This document shows, piece by piece, positions 1-11,853 of a stretch of 64,000 nucleotides of DNA. Source of the stretch: Syntrophobacteraceae bacterium (lineage in GTDB: Bacteria > Desulfobacterota > Syntrophobacteria > Syntrophobacterales > Syntrophobacteraceae). Location: contig JALOOX010000008.1 of assembly GCA_025454175.1 (NCBI GenBank), positions 1-64,000 on the forward strand, given 5' to 3'. The stretch's first letter is position 1, and the number at the start of each line of letters is the position of its first letter. The position numbers and the translations under genes were made by a program. The notes beneath the pieces were generated by a model. It saw only the letters and a program-made list of their open reading frames with translations, did no database searches and was not told where the DNA came from.

Positions 1-530
1 TCATCGGCGTTGGCCGCGAAAAGGCATGAAACCCCCGCGGGGAATTCGTCATCGGGAAGATGAAAGATGTAATAGAGGGGGATGCGGGGCAGCGGGTAAA
101 GCGTGAACGAAAAGTCACCGCTGATGGCGTCCGTGTTGACCATGCCCGAAAACTTCCCAATGATCTCCCCCTGCCTGCGCTGGATAGCCTCGACATGAGG
201 CTCCAGCACGCGCTCGGAGTTGGCCGCGAAGGCCCCCTGGTAGGGCATGCTGTTGGGGAGCTCCTTGAAGGACTTCAAGGGGTGGAGCTGCACGGCCTTC
301 GCCGGGGCCCGGCTCGCGTACATGGCCGTGAGGAGCCCTTCGGCGCCTCCAGCGGCCTCGCCCCCCAGGGTGATTTCACCGGGGCTCATGACGCAGCGCT
401 CCCCGAAGGCCAGGAACGAGAGGACCCCGTTTTCGACTTCGGCCGGGATGGCGGTCCGCAGGTCTTCGATGGTCCTCATCCAGGCCTCGCTCAAATACTG
501 GTTGCGGATATTCCGATAACTCTGAGTCAT
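1..530 (-). CDS. DUF3786-like protein, C-terminus cut by window edge
   Basis: The frame opens at ATG 528-530 behind the purine-rich GGGACGGGAG and stays open for about 176 codons to the window edge, so the C-terminus is missing. The product looks cytoplasmic: no signal peptide and no membrane segment. Its last visible part, PRIPLYYIFHLPDDEFPAG followed by a short CLFAANAD stretch, resembles the conserved block of DUF3786, a family of unknown function found in anaerobic bacteria and methanogens. An earlier glycine-rich part (FGERCVMSPGEITLGG) also fits. The family assignment is from memory of the motif, not from a search. Only shadow frames lie on the opposite strand. Confidence 0.7.
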   Translation of the reverse strand, partial: MTQSYRNIRNQYLSEAWMRTIEDLRTAIPAEVENGVLSFLAFGERCVMSPGEITLGGEAAGGAEGLLTAMYASRAPAKAVQLHPLKSFKELPNSMPYQGAFAANSERVLEPHVEAIQRRQGEIIGKFSGMVNTDAISGDFSFTLYPLPRIPLYYIFHLPDDEFPAGVSCLFAANAD

Positions 531-586
531 CTCCCGTCCCTTTCCTGAGATCCTCCTTACCGATAGCGATCGCGTCGTTTCACAGT

Positions 587-955
587 TCACTGGGCTTCGA
601 GCAGAAACAGCCTCACGGCCAGGGCGCCCCCCAGCCAGCAGCCCGAGACCACGACGGCGACCCAGGCCGTTCGGGCCATGGCGGGCGAGAGCCATCTGCT
701 CTGGAGGATGAGCCCCACCGAGATGACGTGCAGGGGAACGGGCAGCCGCAGGACGAAGCCCAGCGCCGCCCGCACCCAGAATGGCTCCACCCGGCCAGGA
801 CCATGAGCCGCTATGGAGCCGTCCCAAACGGACATCACAAGCCTGAGCAGCAGGAGGATCCCCACCCCGATGACCCCTCCGGCGACGGCCCGCACCGCGA
901 TCCTCCATGGCGGGTTTTCGGGCTTCGAGCCCCGATCCTCGAGCTTCATGGCCAC
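587..955 (-). CDS. small hypothetical membrane protein
   Basis: A 122-residue protein with a short charged N-terminus (about residues 1-20) and three hydrophobic segments at roughly 22-44, 62-85 and 93-118, so it is predicted to be an inner-membrane protein. I recognise no family. It starts 10 bases after the glnE stop on the same strand and is probably cotranscribed with glnE and the DUF3786-like gene. There are two possible starts, ATG 955 and ATG 949, neither with a strong ribosome binding site. Codon use is GC-rich like its neighbours. The function is unknown; the frame is supported by its hydrophobic pattern and tight spacing. Confidence 0.6.
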   Translation of the reverse strand: MAMKLEDRGSKPENPPWRIAVRAVAGGVIGVGILLLLRLVMSVWDGSIAAHGPGRVEPFWVRAALGFVLRLPVPLHVISVGLILQSRWLSPAMARTAWVAVVVSGCWLGGALAVRLFLLEAQ

Positions 956-965
956 GGTCTCGCGC

Positions 966-3707
966 TCACTGGATATCAGGGCAGCGTGAGCGGAACAGTG
1001 CCCGCACCCGCCGACGCAGAACCAGCAGGTCCTGCCATTCCAGGGTGCGCGTCTCCTCGGAGGACGGGGGCCAGAGCCCGCCGGCCTTCATTTCATCGAG
1101 GATCCACGGTTGAAGCCGGGAGGAGGCCTGCCCCGTGTGCAGGCGAAGCCGATGCTCCAGGGCCCTCAGGGTCCGGAACGCCGAAACCTGCTCGCGAACC
1201 GTCGCCGGAGGCAGGTCCAACCGCGCCAGAACCGGCTCGATCCCTTCCCGCACCGACCGGGCTCGAAGCCCATCGTCCCGGAACCCTTCCGTCATCTGGG
1301 TCCCCTGGACCAGGAATTCGAAGTCCGTGAGCCCACCCTCCCCCAGCTTGATGTCGACGGCCCCCTCCCTTTCCTCGGCCCGTTCGCGCTGCATCCGCTG
1401 CCGTAGATGGCACAGCCGCTCCCAAACCGCCCGCGGATCGCGCTCCTGGAAACAGATGGACCTTGCGTCCCTTTCGATGGCCTCTCCGAGACCCCGATGG
1501 CCCGCCACGCAGCTCATGCGAATGAGGGCCTGGATTTCCCAGAGGTCTGCCTGCCGGGTGTAATAATCGAGCCAGCTCTTCCTGGTGACCACCAGGGGGC
1601 CGTAGCTTCCCGTGGGCCGAAGCCTCGCATCCACCGGGTACCCGGGACCCTCCTGGAGCGGAGTCGACAGCATGCGCATGAACCGCTGGATGAGCCGGAT
1701 GCACTCCTCGGGAATGATCTCCGGAGGCTCGCCGGATCCCGGATCGTAAACGAACACCAGGTCCAGATCCGAAAGGAAGCCCATCTCCGCGCTGCCGAGC
1801 TTGCCGAGCCCCAGGATCGCCAGGGGAATGTCCGGGTCCATGCGCAGGTCCTTGAGGACCCGCTCCAGGGTGTGCTGGATGACGAATTCGGCCAGCCGGG
1901 TGAGCTCGCCCTCGAGGGTGGCGTGGTCGATCCCACCCTCCAGCATGGCCAGGGCAAGCTGCAGGGTCCGCTCGTTTTTGAGCCGCCTCAGCCACTCGAG
2001 CCCCTCCTCGTACCCGTCGCAGCGGGCGAGGACCGCCTTGCCGCGTTGGGCCCATTGCCCGTGAGGCGCGCAGCGTCCCTCTGAGGTCGCCACCCCCTCC
2101 ACCAGCGATGGGTAAGGGATGAGCAATCCCGCCAGGAGCTCGCTGCACATGAGCCCCGACAGGAACGAGCCCAGCCAGTCCCCCGGCCCTTCGAAAACCT
2201 TCATGAGCCCGCGCCGCCTCAGAATCCTGGCCAGGTAAAGGTCGAGCCGATTGAAGGCCTTTTCCAGGAATTCAGGGGGGGCGGAGACGGGCAGGCTCCG
2301 GAGGGTTTTCAGGACTTCCCGCCTCAGCTTCTCGGGGATGACATCCAGTTTCGCCTGGAGCCGCTCACGGGCTTCGGCGCCCACGACGGCCAGAGCTGCC
2401 GGAGGATCCTCGCCCGCATCGACGTCGGCATGGGTCGATAAAGCGCGGGAATTCCCGGACCGGAACAGGTTCGAGAAGTGCTCGTGAGCCAGGCTGCAGT
2501 GCTCTTTCAGGCCGGACATGAGCCTTCCGGCATCTCCGCCGAATCCCAGGACCATGGCCATGCGGCTCATCGCCTCGTCGGATCGGGGCAGCTTCTGGGT
2601 CTGGCGGTTCTGGTCCAGTTGCACCCAGTGCTCGACCCTTCGCAGGAAGGTGTAGGCATCCCTCAGCCCCTCGGCGACCTCAACGGGAAGAATGGACAGT
2701 TGCGCCAGCTTGTCGAGGCAGCGCAGCGTGCCCGGCTCATCCAGGCCGGGCTCCCTCCCGCCGTAAATCAGCTGGAGCGACTGCACCAGGAACTCGATCT
2801 CCCGAATGCCCCCGATGCCGAGCTTCACGTCGAACTGGTCCCACCCGGGGCGCGAGCGGGAGGCTTCGGCCAGGATCCGGTCCCTCATCTCCCGCAGCTC
2901 GTCCAGGGCCTGGAAATCCAGGAATCGGCGGAAAACGAAAGGGCGCACCTGCTGGATGAATGACATCCCCACCAGCCGGTCGCCGGCGGCAGGTCGGGCC
3001 TTGAGCAGCATCTGGCGCTCCCAGGGGCGGCCGAACTGGAGATAATGGTCCGAGGCCGCCGCCACCGAGGGGACCAGCGGGCCGTCCTTGCCCTGGGGTC
3101 GCAGCCGCAGATCCACGACGAAAACCCGGTCGCCCTCGTGGTTGTCTCCGATGAGCCGGCACAAGGCCTGGCAGAACCGGTTCAGGACCGGCACCACCTG
3201 GCCTCCGACACCCTCGGTCCTGGGATCGTGCAGAAACAGGATGTCGATGTCGGACACATAATTGAGCTCGTGGCCTCCCAGCTTGCCGAGCCCGATGACG
3301 GTGAGCGCCGCCCCTTTTCCCACCGCTTCCCAGCAGCCGCGCTCCTCGTCTCCCAACCACCACTCGGGGTGCTCGCCGAGGACTTGAATCCCCACCTGGA
3401 GCGAGGCACAGGCCAGGTCGCCGACCTGGGCGGTGGACTCCACCAGGTCCGCGATCCCCAGGAAATCCCTCCCGCCGATTCGCAGGAAATGGCGCTGCTT
3501 GAACTTGCGCAGGGCCGCCAGGAGGCCGTTCCAGCTTTCAGCCCCGGAGGCGGACTTGAGCAGCTCGTCGTGAAGCTCCGCAACGGGCCAGCGCCGGTAG
3601 AGGTTCTTCCGGTCCCAGAGCCAGTGCATATGATCGGGATTGCTTCTCAGAAGAGTGGCGAAATACTGGGAGGCGTATCGAATGGTATCCAGGTCACCTT
3701 GCGACAT
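966..3707 (-). CDS. glnE: glutamine synthetase adenylyltransferase / adenylyl-removing enzyme
   Basis: GlnE attaches AMP to, and removes it from, a tyrosine of glutamine synthetase, setting nitrogen assimilation under PII control. At 913 residues it is close to the usual length (about 946 in E. coli) and has the expected duplicated architecture. The first nucleotidyltransferase domain (de-adenylylating half) carries GLGKLGGHELNYVSDIDIL near residues 139-157, with the metal-binding D153 and D155. The second (adenylylating half) carries GLGKLGSAEMGFLSDLDLV around residues 632-650. Both halves are followed by helical regulatory regions. The start is ATG 3705-3707, with only a weak GGGG upstream. 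No glnA or glnB lies in the window. Confidence 0.95.
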   Translation of the reverse strand: MSQGDLDTIRYASQYFATLLRSNPDHMHWLWDRKNLYRRWPVAELHDELLKSASGAESWNGLLAALRKFKQRHFLRIGGRDFLGIADLVESTAQVGDLACASLQVGIQVLGEHPEWWLGDEERGCWEAVGKGAALTVIGLGKLGGHELNYVSDIDILFLHDPRTEGVGGQVVPVLNRFCQALCRLIGDNHEGDRVFVVDLRLRPQGKDGPLVPSVAAASDHYLQFGRPWERQMLLKARPAAGDRLVGMSFIQQVRPFVFRRFLDFQALDELREMRDRILAEASRSRPGWDQFDVKLGIGGIREIEFLVQSLQLIYGGREPGLDEPGTLRCLDKLAQLSILPVEVAEGLRDAYTFLRRVEHWVQLDQNRQTQKLPRSDEAMSRMAMVLGFGGDAGRLMSGLKEHCSLAHEHFSNLFRSGNSRALSTHADVDAGEDPPAALAVVGAEARERLQAKLDVIPEKLRREVLKTLRSLPVSAPPEFLEKAFNRLDLYLARILRRRGLMKVFEGPGDWLGSFLSGLMCSELLAGLLIPYPSLVEGVATSEGRCAPHGQWAQRGKAVLARCDGYEEGLEWLRRLKNERTLQLALAMLEGGIDHATLEGELTRLAEFVIQHTLERVLKDLRMDPDIPLAILGLGKLGSAEMGFLSDLDLVFVYDPGSGEPPEIIPEECIRLIQRFMRMLSTPLQEGPGYPVDARLRPTGSYGPLVVTRKSWLDYYTRQADLWEIQALIRMSCVAGHRGLGEAIERDARSICFQERDPRAVWERLCHLRQRMQRERAEEREGAVDIKLGEGGLTDFEFLVQGTQMTEGFRDDGLRARSVREGIEPVLARLDLPPATVREQVSAFRTLRALEHRLRLHTGQASSRLQPWILDEMKAGGLWPPSSEETRTLEWQDLLVLRRRVRALFRSRCPDIQ

Positions 3708-3750
3708 TCGGGACCCCAGAGGACGGAAGATTCATGAGGGAATTCAGCAT

Positions 3751-4503
3751 TCACCGCACCACCGCTTCGGGATTGAGGATGCTCATGGTGTCGTCCTTCA
3801 TGCCCATGACCAGGACGCCCTTTCTGGTGGCGTGCTGAACGATGTCGTCATCCACGTAGAGCGAGGCGATAACGCCGACGAACCGACGTTGGGCGAGGTC
3901 TGGAAAGAACTCACCGAGACCTTCGAGCTTGGCGAGGAGGTCATCGACATCCCGCCTGTAGAGGGTGCTTTTGGTCTCGTTGACTAGAACCACTCCCTCG
4001 CAAACCACCAGGGCGTCGATCTCCGCGGTCTTCGAGCCTGCGCGCCGTTTCATTCGCACGGACGTCCACTGGGGCTCTTCGCAGCCGAAAAGCTCTCGGG
4101 CCACGCGGGGAAGGTTCGGCGAGACGATATCCTCAACGAGAGTCCCCATCTTGTTGGCCAGCTCGCCCCACCTGCGGTTCATCTCACGACGGTCAAGCTC
4201 CGCCTGGGTCTTGAAGGTGCCCATCTCGTCCTTGAAATCCTTCATTTCATCCTTGAAATCCTTCATCTCGTCCTTGAAGGCGCCCATCTCGTCCTTGAAC
4301 ACCCTCATTTCATCCTTGAAGGCGCCCATCTCGTCCTTGAAGGCGCCCATCTCGTCCTTGAACACCTTCATCTCATCCTTGAACTCGCGCATCTCCTGGC
4401 TCAGGCGCGCAAGCTCCCGTTCGGTCCTGAGAGCCTGAAAGCTCAGGTCCTTCATGTACTCCTCGAGGGTATCCACCCTCTGGGCCAGTTGACCGTTCGG
4501 CAT
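3751..4503 (-). CDS. coiled-coil protein with PD-(D/E)XK nuclease-like C-terminal domain
   Basis: A 250-residue protein of the DUF3782-like type. The N-terminal half is a long charged helix made of heptads: eight FKDEM units spaced exactly seven residues, plus one degenerate copy, which should form a coiled coil. The C-terminal half has the order expected of a PD-(D/E)XK nuclease fold: an acidic residue in AEIDALVV, then VLVNETKSTL supplying E-x-K. The start is placed at ATG 4501-4503 because AAGGAGAG lies just upstream; an in-frame ATG at 4542 is less likely. A restriction-like or DNA-repair role is possible, but no partner gene is near by. It lies between glnE and kdsB with its own likely promoter. 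Confidence 0.75.
   Translation of the reverse strand: MPNGQLAQRVDTLEEYMKDLSFQALRTERELARLSQEMREFKDEMKVFKDEMGAFKDEMGAFKDEMRVFKDEMGAFKDEMKDFKDEMKDFKDEMGTFKTQAELDRREMNRRWGELANKMGTLVEDIVSPNLPRVARELFGCEEPQWTSVRMKRRAGSKTAEIDALVVCEGVVLVNETKSTLYRRDVDDLLAKLEGLGEFFPDLAQRRFVGVIASLYVDDDIVQHATRKGVLVMGMKDDTMSILNPEAVVR
4211..4399 (-). repeat. nine tandem 21-bp units coding for coiled-coil heptads
   Basis: Nine contiguous 21-bp units lie inside the coiled-coil gene. Each begins TTGAA on the plus strand and encodes one or three... more precisely one seven-residue heptad ending FKDEM on the minus strand. Units at 4274, 4316 and 4337 are identical on the plus strand. Such in-frame arrays can change copy number by slippage or recombination without breaking the frame, which would alter the coiled-coil length. 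Confidence 0.9.
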
Positions 4504-4540
4504 CTTCTCTCCTTTGCCCTGAAAGCCGCTCGCGGAACAC

Positions 4541-4570
4541 AATATATTTTCAACTATACTCTTTCGACAA
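4541..4570 (-). promoter_or_regulatory. probable sigma70-type promoter of the coiled-coil nuclease-like gene
   Basis: Read on the minus strand, TTGTCG (4565-4570) and TATATT (4541-4546) are separated by 18 bases and lie about 40 bases upstream of the start codon. The -10 box matches the consensus at five of six positions and the -35 box at four of six. This is a sequence match only. Confidence 0.5.
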
Positions 4571-4772
4571 CACTCCTCTCAAGCTTCCTTTTTCGGCCCC
4601 GGGAAGCGGTCGAAGCCTTCAGAAGCTCTGACGGGCTCCACTGGGCCTATCCCGGGCATCCTTTCATCGTTGTTCACAGGCGGCACGGATTGTTATAGGA
4701 TTCCCACGCATTTTCTCGCCAGGTGGGAAGATACGACGTATTCAGCAACGCAGCAAAGGGATGCTGATTTTC

Positions 4773-5525
4773 ATGAAAATTATAGGGATCATCCCGGCTC
4801 GGTACCAGTCCAGCCGCTTCCCCGGAAAACCGCTGGTTGATATCGCAGGCAAGCCCATGATCCGCCATGTCTACGAGCGATCCGCCCGGGCTGCCTGCCT
4901 GACGGCGATCTACGTGGCCACGGACGATGCGCGAATCGAAGCGGCGGTCCGGCAGTCCGGCGGGCTTTCCATCATGACGAGGGACGACCACGCCAGCGGC
5001 ACCGACCGCCTGGAGGAGGCCGGCCGCATTCTGGGCCTGAAGGACGAGGATGTGGTCGTCAACATCCAGGGGGACGAGCCCCTGGCTCACCCCGAGATGA
5101 TCGAATCCCTGGTCCGGGCACTGGCCGAAGACCCCTCCTGTCCCATGGCGACCCTGGCGTTTTCGAGCAGTGACGAAGCGCAGTACAGGGACGCCAGCGT
5201 GGTCAAGGTGGTCACGGACCGGAGCGGGCGTGCCCTCTACTTTTCCAGGTCTCCCCTGCCCTTTCGGCGCGACCCGGCCGCGGCTCCCCTCGTATTCCTC
5301 AAGCACCTCGGGTTTTACGCCTACCGCTTCGGCTTTCTGAAGACATTCGCCCGGTTGGAGCCCGGCGTGCTCGAGGAGATGGAGAAGCTCGAGCAGCTCC
5401 GGGCCCTGGAGCACGGCTACCCCATCCGCGTGGGGCTCACGCCCCATGAAACCCTCGGAGTGGACACCCCCGAAGACATCCCCGAGGTGGCTCGGAGGCT
5501 TCTCCAGGAAAACCGAATGGCGTGA
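4773..5525 (+). CDS. kdsB: 3-deoxy-manno-octulosonate cytidylyltransferase
   Basis: KdsB activates Kdo with CTP to CMP-Kdo, the donor for lipopolysaccharide inner-core synthesis in the cytoplasm. The 250-residue product has the full family pattern: GIIPARYQSSRFPGKPL at the N-terminus for CTP binding, SGTDRLEEA near residue 80, and NIQGDEPL near residue 100, whose acidic residue binds metal. The start at ATG 4773 gives the canonical MKIIGIIPARY; ATG 4761 is also in frame but abuts the AAGGG that should serve as ribosome binding site. With kdsD at 11850 it shows that the organism makes a Gram-negative outer membrane. Confidence 0.95.
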   Translation: MKIIGIIPARYQSSRFPGKPLVDIAGKPMIRHVYERSARAACLTAIYVATDDARIEAAVRQSGGLSIMTRDDHASGTDRLEEAGRILGLKDEDVVVNIQGDEPLAHPEMIESLVRALAEDPSCPMATLAFSSSDEAQYRDASVVKVVTDRSGRALYFSRSPLPFRRDPAAAPLVFLKHLGFYAYRFGFLKTFARLEPGVLEEMEKLEQLRALEHGYPIRVGLTPHETLGVDTPEDIPEVARRLLQENRMA

Positions 5526-5894
5526 AGCGCCTGGATTCTTCGACATCCTCGGGGAAGGAGCCGACATGGCCAGGTGCATCGCCTGCAATGCCAGGAAAGG
5601 AAAGAGAAGCTGCCCCGCCCTGGGCAGGGCCGGGTAAACCTTCGACTCTCCCTTGTAGGACATCCCCGCAAACCTGAATGCATCAATGCAGGACCTGACC
5701 CCATTTCTCGTGGTCCAGTGATGCTGTCGACGTCCTTGCCCTTGTTAGCCTCGCTGATATGCCGGCCCGCAGGGTCTCCATTTTTGATGGAGGGGAACGA
5801 AATGGGTTGCCAATCTCGGGTGAATCGATAAGATTGCGCGGTTCATGTTGCAGGCAGATTCAAGAGTCACTTCAGTCCATATCAAGGGTGAACT
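5526..5894 (+). other. 370-bp kdsB-carA gap holding a gene remnant and a possible mobile-element scar
   Basis: Besides the short remnant at 5566-5637, this gap holds no credible gene. Around 5685-5710 it contains GCAGGACCTGACCCCATTTC, a phrase that resembles sequence often found beside REP-associated transposase genes. I cannot prove that here, and no transposase frame or target duplication is visible. The 70 bases before carA show no convincing promoter and no pyrimidine attenuator hairpin. Confidence 0.4.
5566..5637 (+). pseudogene. truncated Cys-rich zinc-peptide remnant
   Basis: A 23-codon frame starts at ATG 5566, five bases after an excellent GGGGAAGGAG ribosome binding site, and reads MARCIACNARKGKRSCPALG before ending RAG-stop. 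The CxxC pair and CPALG match my memory of the start of a longer family of cysteine-rich proteins, in which CPALG is followed by another CC-containing motif. Here the reading stops abruptly, so I read it as the 5' stub of a broken gene. A genuine short peptide is the alternative. Confidence 0.45.
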
Positions 5895-7052
5895 ATGTCA
5901 TCTCCATGGGAACGGACGCCCGCGCTGCTCGTCCTCGAGGACGGGACGGTGTTTCGCGGCGCCACTTTCGCCGGCCGCGGGCGCGCGCTGGGTGAGGTGG
6001 TCTTCAACACCGGCATGAGCGGCTACCAGGAGGTCCTGACGGACCCGTCCTACAAGGGCCAGATCGTCGCCATGACGTACCCGCTGACGGGCACTTACGG
6101 GATCAACGACGAGGACATGGAGTCCGCGGCCATCCAGGTGGAAGGCTTCATCGTCAAGGAATACCAGGATTTCCCGAGCAACTGGCGGAGCAACCGCTCA
6201 CTGGCGGATTTTCTGAACGAATACGGCAAGATCGGGATCGAGGGGATCGACACCCGGGCCTTGACCCGCCACATCCGGGTCGCGGGGGCCATGCGCGGGA
6301 TCATCGCCACGGATACCGAGGATGTGAGGACGCTCGTGGACCAGGTCCAGGCCTTTCCCGGGCTGAACGGCGTCGACATGGTGCGGCACGTCACATGCGC
6401 CGCACCCTACCGCTGGCAGGACGGGGTCAAGCCGGTGAGCCTCGACGCTCCCTGGGACGATGCCGATCCGCGGCACCGGGTCGTGACGCTGGACTGCGGC
6501 GTGAAATACAACATCCTGCGGAAGCTCGATCAGGCTGGCTGCCAGGTCCTCGTGGCTCCGGCCTCCACCGCCCCCGAGCAGATTCTCGGGATCCGCCCGG
6601 ACGGCATCTTCCTATCCAACGGCCCCGGCGACCCGGCCGCCGTCCACACGGTCATCGAAACGGTGCGGGGGCTCCTGGGCCGGCGTCCCATGTTCGGCAT
6701 CTGCCTGGGCCACCAGATGATGGGTCTCGCCCTGCGGGGCCGCACCTTCAAGCTCAAGTTCGGCCACCGGGGCGCCAACCAGCCGGTCAAGGACGTCACC
6801 ACCGGCAAGGTGGAGATCACCTCCCAGAATCACGGCTACTGCGTGGATCTCGAGTCCATGAAAGGGGCGCCGGTGCGGCTGACCCATTTCAACCTCAACG
6901 ACAACACCCTCGAGGGCATGGAGCACCTGGAGCTTCCCGCCTTCAGCGTGCAGTACCACCCCGAGGCGTCGCCCGGGCCTCACGACGCCTCGTATCTTTT
7001 CGAGCGCTTCATTCGGCTGATCGAAAAGCACAAGGGGGAGAACCGAGGATAG
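5895..7052 (+). CDS. carA: carbamoyl-phosphate synthase small (glutaminase) subunit
   Basis: CarA hydrolyses glutamine and channels ammonia to CarB for carbamoyl phosphate, used for both arginine and pyrimidines. The 385-residue product has the N-terminal CPSase domain (residues about 10-150, with FNTGMSGYQEVLTDPSYKGQ) and a class I glutamine amidotransferase domain (about 195-380). The catalytic triad is visible: C270 in FGICLGHQMMG, and H355 and E357 in SVQYHPEAS. Full length compared with E. coli (382). The start at ATG 5895 has AAGGGTG just upstream. carB follows after a 175-bp repeat-containing gap on the same strand. Confidence 0.97.
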   Translation: MSSPWERTPALLVLEDGTVFRGATFAGRGRALGEVVFNTGMSGYQEVLTDPSYKGQIVAMTYPLTGTYGINDEDMESAAIQVEGFIVKEYQDFPSNWRSNRSLADFLNEYGKIGIEGIDTRALTRHIRVAGAMRGIIATDTEDVRTLVDQVQAFPGLNGVDMVRHVTCAAPYRWQDGVKPVSLDAPWDDADPRHRVVTLDCGVKYNILRKLDQAGCQVLVAPASTAPEQILGIRPDGIFLSNGPGDPAAVHTVIETVRGLLGRRPMFGICLGHQMMGLALRGRTFKLKFGHRGANQPVKDVTTGKVEITSQNHGYCVDLESMKGAPVRLTHFNLNDNTLEGMEHLELPAFSVQYHPEASPGPHDASYLFERFIRLIEKHKGENRG

Positions 7053-7196
7053 TTTCAAGTTTCAGGTTTCAGGTTCCTGGTTGCTGGTTTCCAGGTTCTG
7101 GCCTCTGACTTCTGAGGTTGGGGCGGGTGTGCGGGGGTGCGCGGCCGGCGGCGCTGGCTTTTAACTTGAAACTTGAAACCTGAAACTTGAAACTTT
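7052..7196 (+). repeat. 7-bp-periodic tandem repeats forming a perfect 20-bp inverted repeat
   Basis: From 7052 to 7114 there are nine consecutive 7-bp units close to GTTTCAG (for example GTTTCAA, GTTTCAG, GTTCCTG, GTTGCTG). From 7163 to 7196 the same unit runs in the opposite direction (AACTTGA, AACTTGA, AACCTGA, AACTTGA). The arms 7052-7071 and 7174-7193 are perfectly complementary over 20 bases, with about 100 bases between them. The left arm begins on the last base of the carA stop codon. Related arrays lie at 20493-20534 and 31481-31520. Confidence 0.9.
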
Positions 7197-7227
7197 TCCT
7201 AGCACCGGTGAACCTGGAAAGGAGCAC

Positions 7228-10464
<3,237 letters not shown>

Positions 10465-10467
10465 AGC

Positions 10468-11853
10468 ATGTGTGGCATTTTTGGGGTATATGACAACCCG
10501 GATGCGGCCAAGGTGACCTATTTCGGTCTCTACGCCCTGCAGCACCGGGGACAGGAAAGCGCGGGCATCGCCGTCTCCGACGGCTGCCATGTCCGGGACT
10601 ACAAGCATATGGGTCTCGTGCCCGAGGTGTTCAAGGAGGAGACCCTCAAGACCCTCACCGGCAACCTGGCCATCGGGCACGTTCGATATTCGACGACGGG
10701 GTCCTCGCTCCTTGCCAATGCACAGCCTTTCGTGGTGTTCATCGGCAACGAGTATTACGGGATCGCCCACAACGGCAACCTGGTGAACGCCATGGAGCTT
10801 CGCCGGGAGCTCGAGGCCACAGGGGCCATCTTCCAGTCCACCATGGACACCGAAATCATCATGCATCTGATGGCGAGGGAGCTCAGGCATGGTCTCGAGG
10901 AGGCCCTGGTGCGGGCCCTTCGGCGGGTCAAGGGGGCCTATTCCCTGGTCATGTGCACCAGGGACAAGATCATCGGCATCCGGGATCCGCGCGGGTTCCG
11001 GCCCCTGTGCCTCGGGCGGGTGAACGGCAGCTACGTTCTGGCCTCGGAAACCTGCGCTCTGGACCTCATCGAAGCCAGCTACATCCGGGACATCGCCCCC
11101 GGGGAAATCGTCATCATCGACCGTGACGGGCTCCATTCACTGCATCCCTTCGCTCCCGAGCACCCTGCGCACTGCATCTTCGAGTTCATTTATTTCGCAC
11201 GCCCCGACAGCAGCATTTTCGGTCAGAACGTCTATCTTTTCCGCAAGCGGCTGGGGCGGCTGCTGGCCGAGGAGAACCGGGGCCTTGACGCGGATCTCGT
11301 CACGCCCTTTCCCGATTCGGGCAACTACGCGGCCCTGGGTTTTGCCGAGGCCGCGAGGATCCCCTTCGAAATGGGGATCATCCGAAACCACTATGTGGGG
11401 CGCACCTTCATTCAGCCCAGCCAGGCCATGCGGGATTTCGGAGTTCGGGTCAAGCTCAATCCCGTCCGCGAGCTCCTCGACGGCAAGCGGGTCTGCTGCG
11501 TGGAGGACTCCATCATCCGCGGAACGACGACCCGGACGCGCATCACCACGCTTCGCGATGCGGGCGCGCGGGAGGTGCACATGTTCGTGAGCTGTCCGCC
11601 GCACCGGTTTCCGTGCCCCTACGGCATCGACTTTTCGACCAAGGGAGAGCTCATCGCCGCCACTCACAGCATCGACGAGATCAGGAAGTTCATCGGACTG
11701 GACTCCCTGAAGTACCTGTCCCTGGAGGGACTCCTGAAGGGAGCGGAAGCCCCCGAGAGCGACCATCCCTTCTGCCTCGCCTGTTTTACGGGCAAATACT
11801 CGGTTCCCTTCGGCGAGCCGGTGACCAAACACTGTTTCGAGCAGTCCCCATGA
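10468..11853 (+). CDS. purF: amidophosphoribosyltransferase
   Basis: PurF catalyses the first committed step of purine synthesis, PRPP plus glutamine to 5-phosphoribosylamine. The product begins MCGIFGVYD, so the nucleophilic cysteine is residue 2 and no propeptide is present. The N-terminal Ntn glutaminase domain is followed by a phosphoribosyltransferase domain with the PRPP loop CVEDSIIRGTTTR. Extra cysteines in HCIFEF, FPCPYGIDF and FCLACFTGKY match the positions that hold the 4Fe-4S cluster of the Bacillus-type enzyme, fitting an anaerobe. It sits three bases after carB and overlaps kdsD by ATGA. Confidence 0.96.
   Translation: MCGIFGVYDNPDAAKVTYFGLYALQHRGQESAGIAVSDGCHVRDYKHMGLVPEVFKEETLKTLTGNLAIGHVRYSTTGSSLLANAQPFVVFIGNEYYGIAHNGNLVNAMELRRELEATGAIFQSTMDTEIIMHLMARELRHGLEEALVRALRRVKGAYSLVMCTRDKIIGIRDPRGFRPLCLGRVNGSYVLASETCALDLIEASYIRDIAPGEIVIIDRDGLHSLHPFAPEHPAHCIFEFIYFARPDSSIFGQNVYLFRKRLGRLLAEENRGLDADLVTPFPDSGNYAALGFAEAARIPFEMGIIRNHYVGRTFIQPSQAMRDFGVRVKLNPVRELLDGKRVCCVEDSIIRGTTTRTRITTLRDAGAREVHMFVSCPPHRFPCPYGIDFSTKGELIAATHSIDEIRKFIGLDSLKYLSLEGLLKGAEAPESDHPFCLACFTGKYSVPFGEPVTKHCFEQSP

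Noticed and set aside
60-548. 162-residue plus-strand frame at the window start
   Set aside because: The minus strand here has a start codon with ribosome binding site and a DUF3786-like motif.
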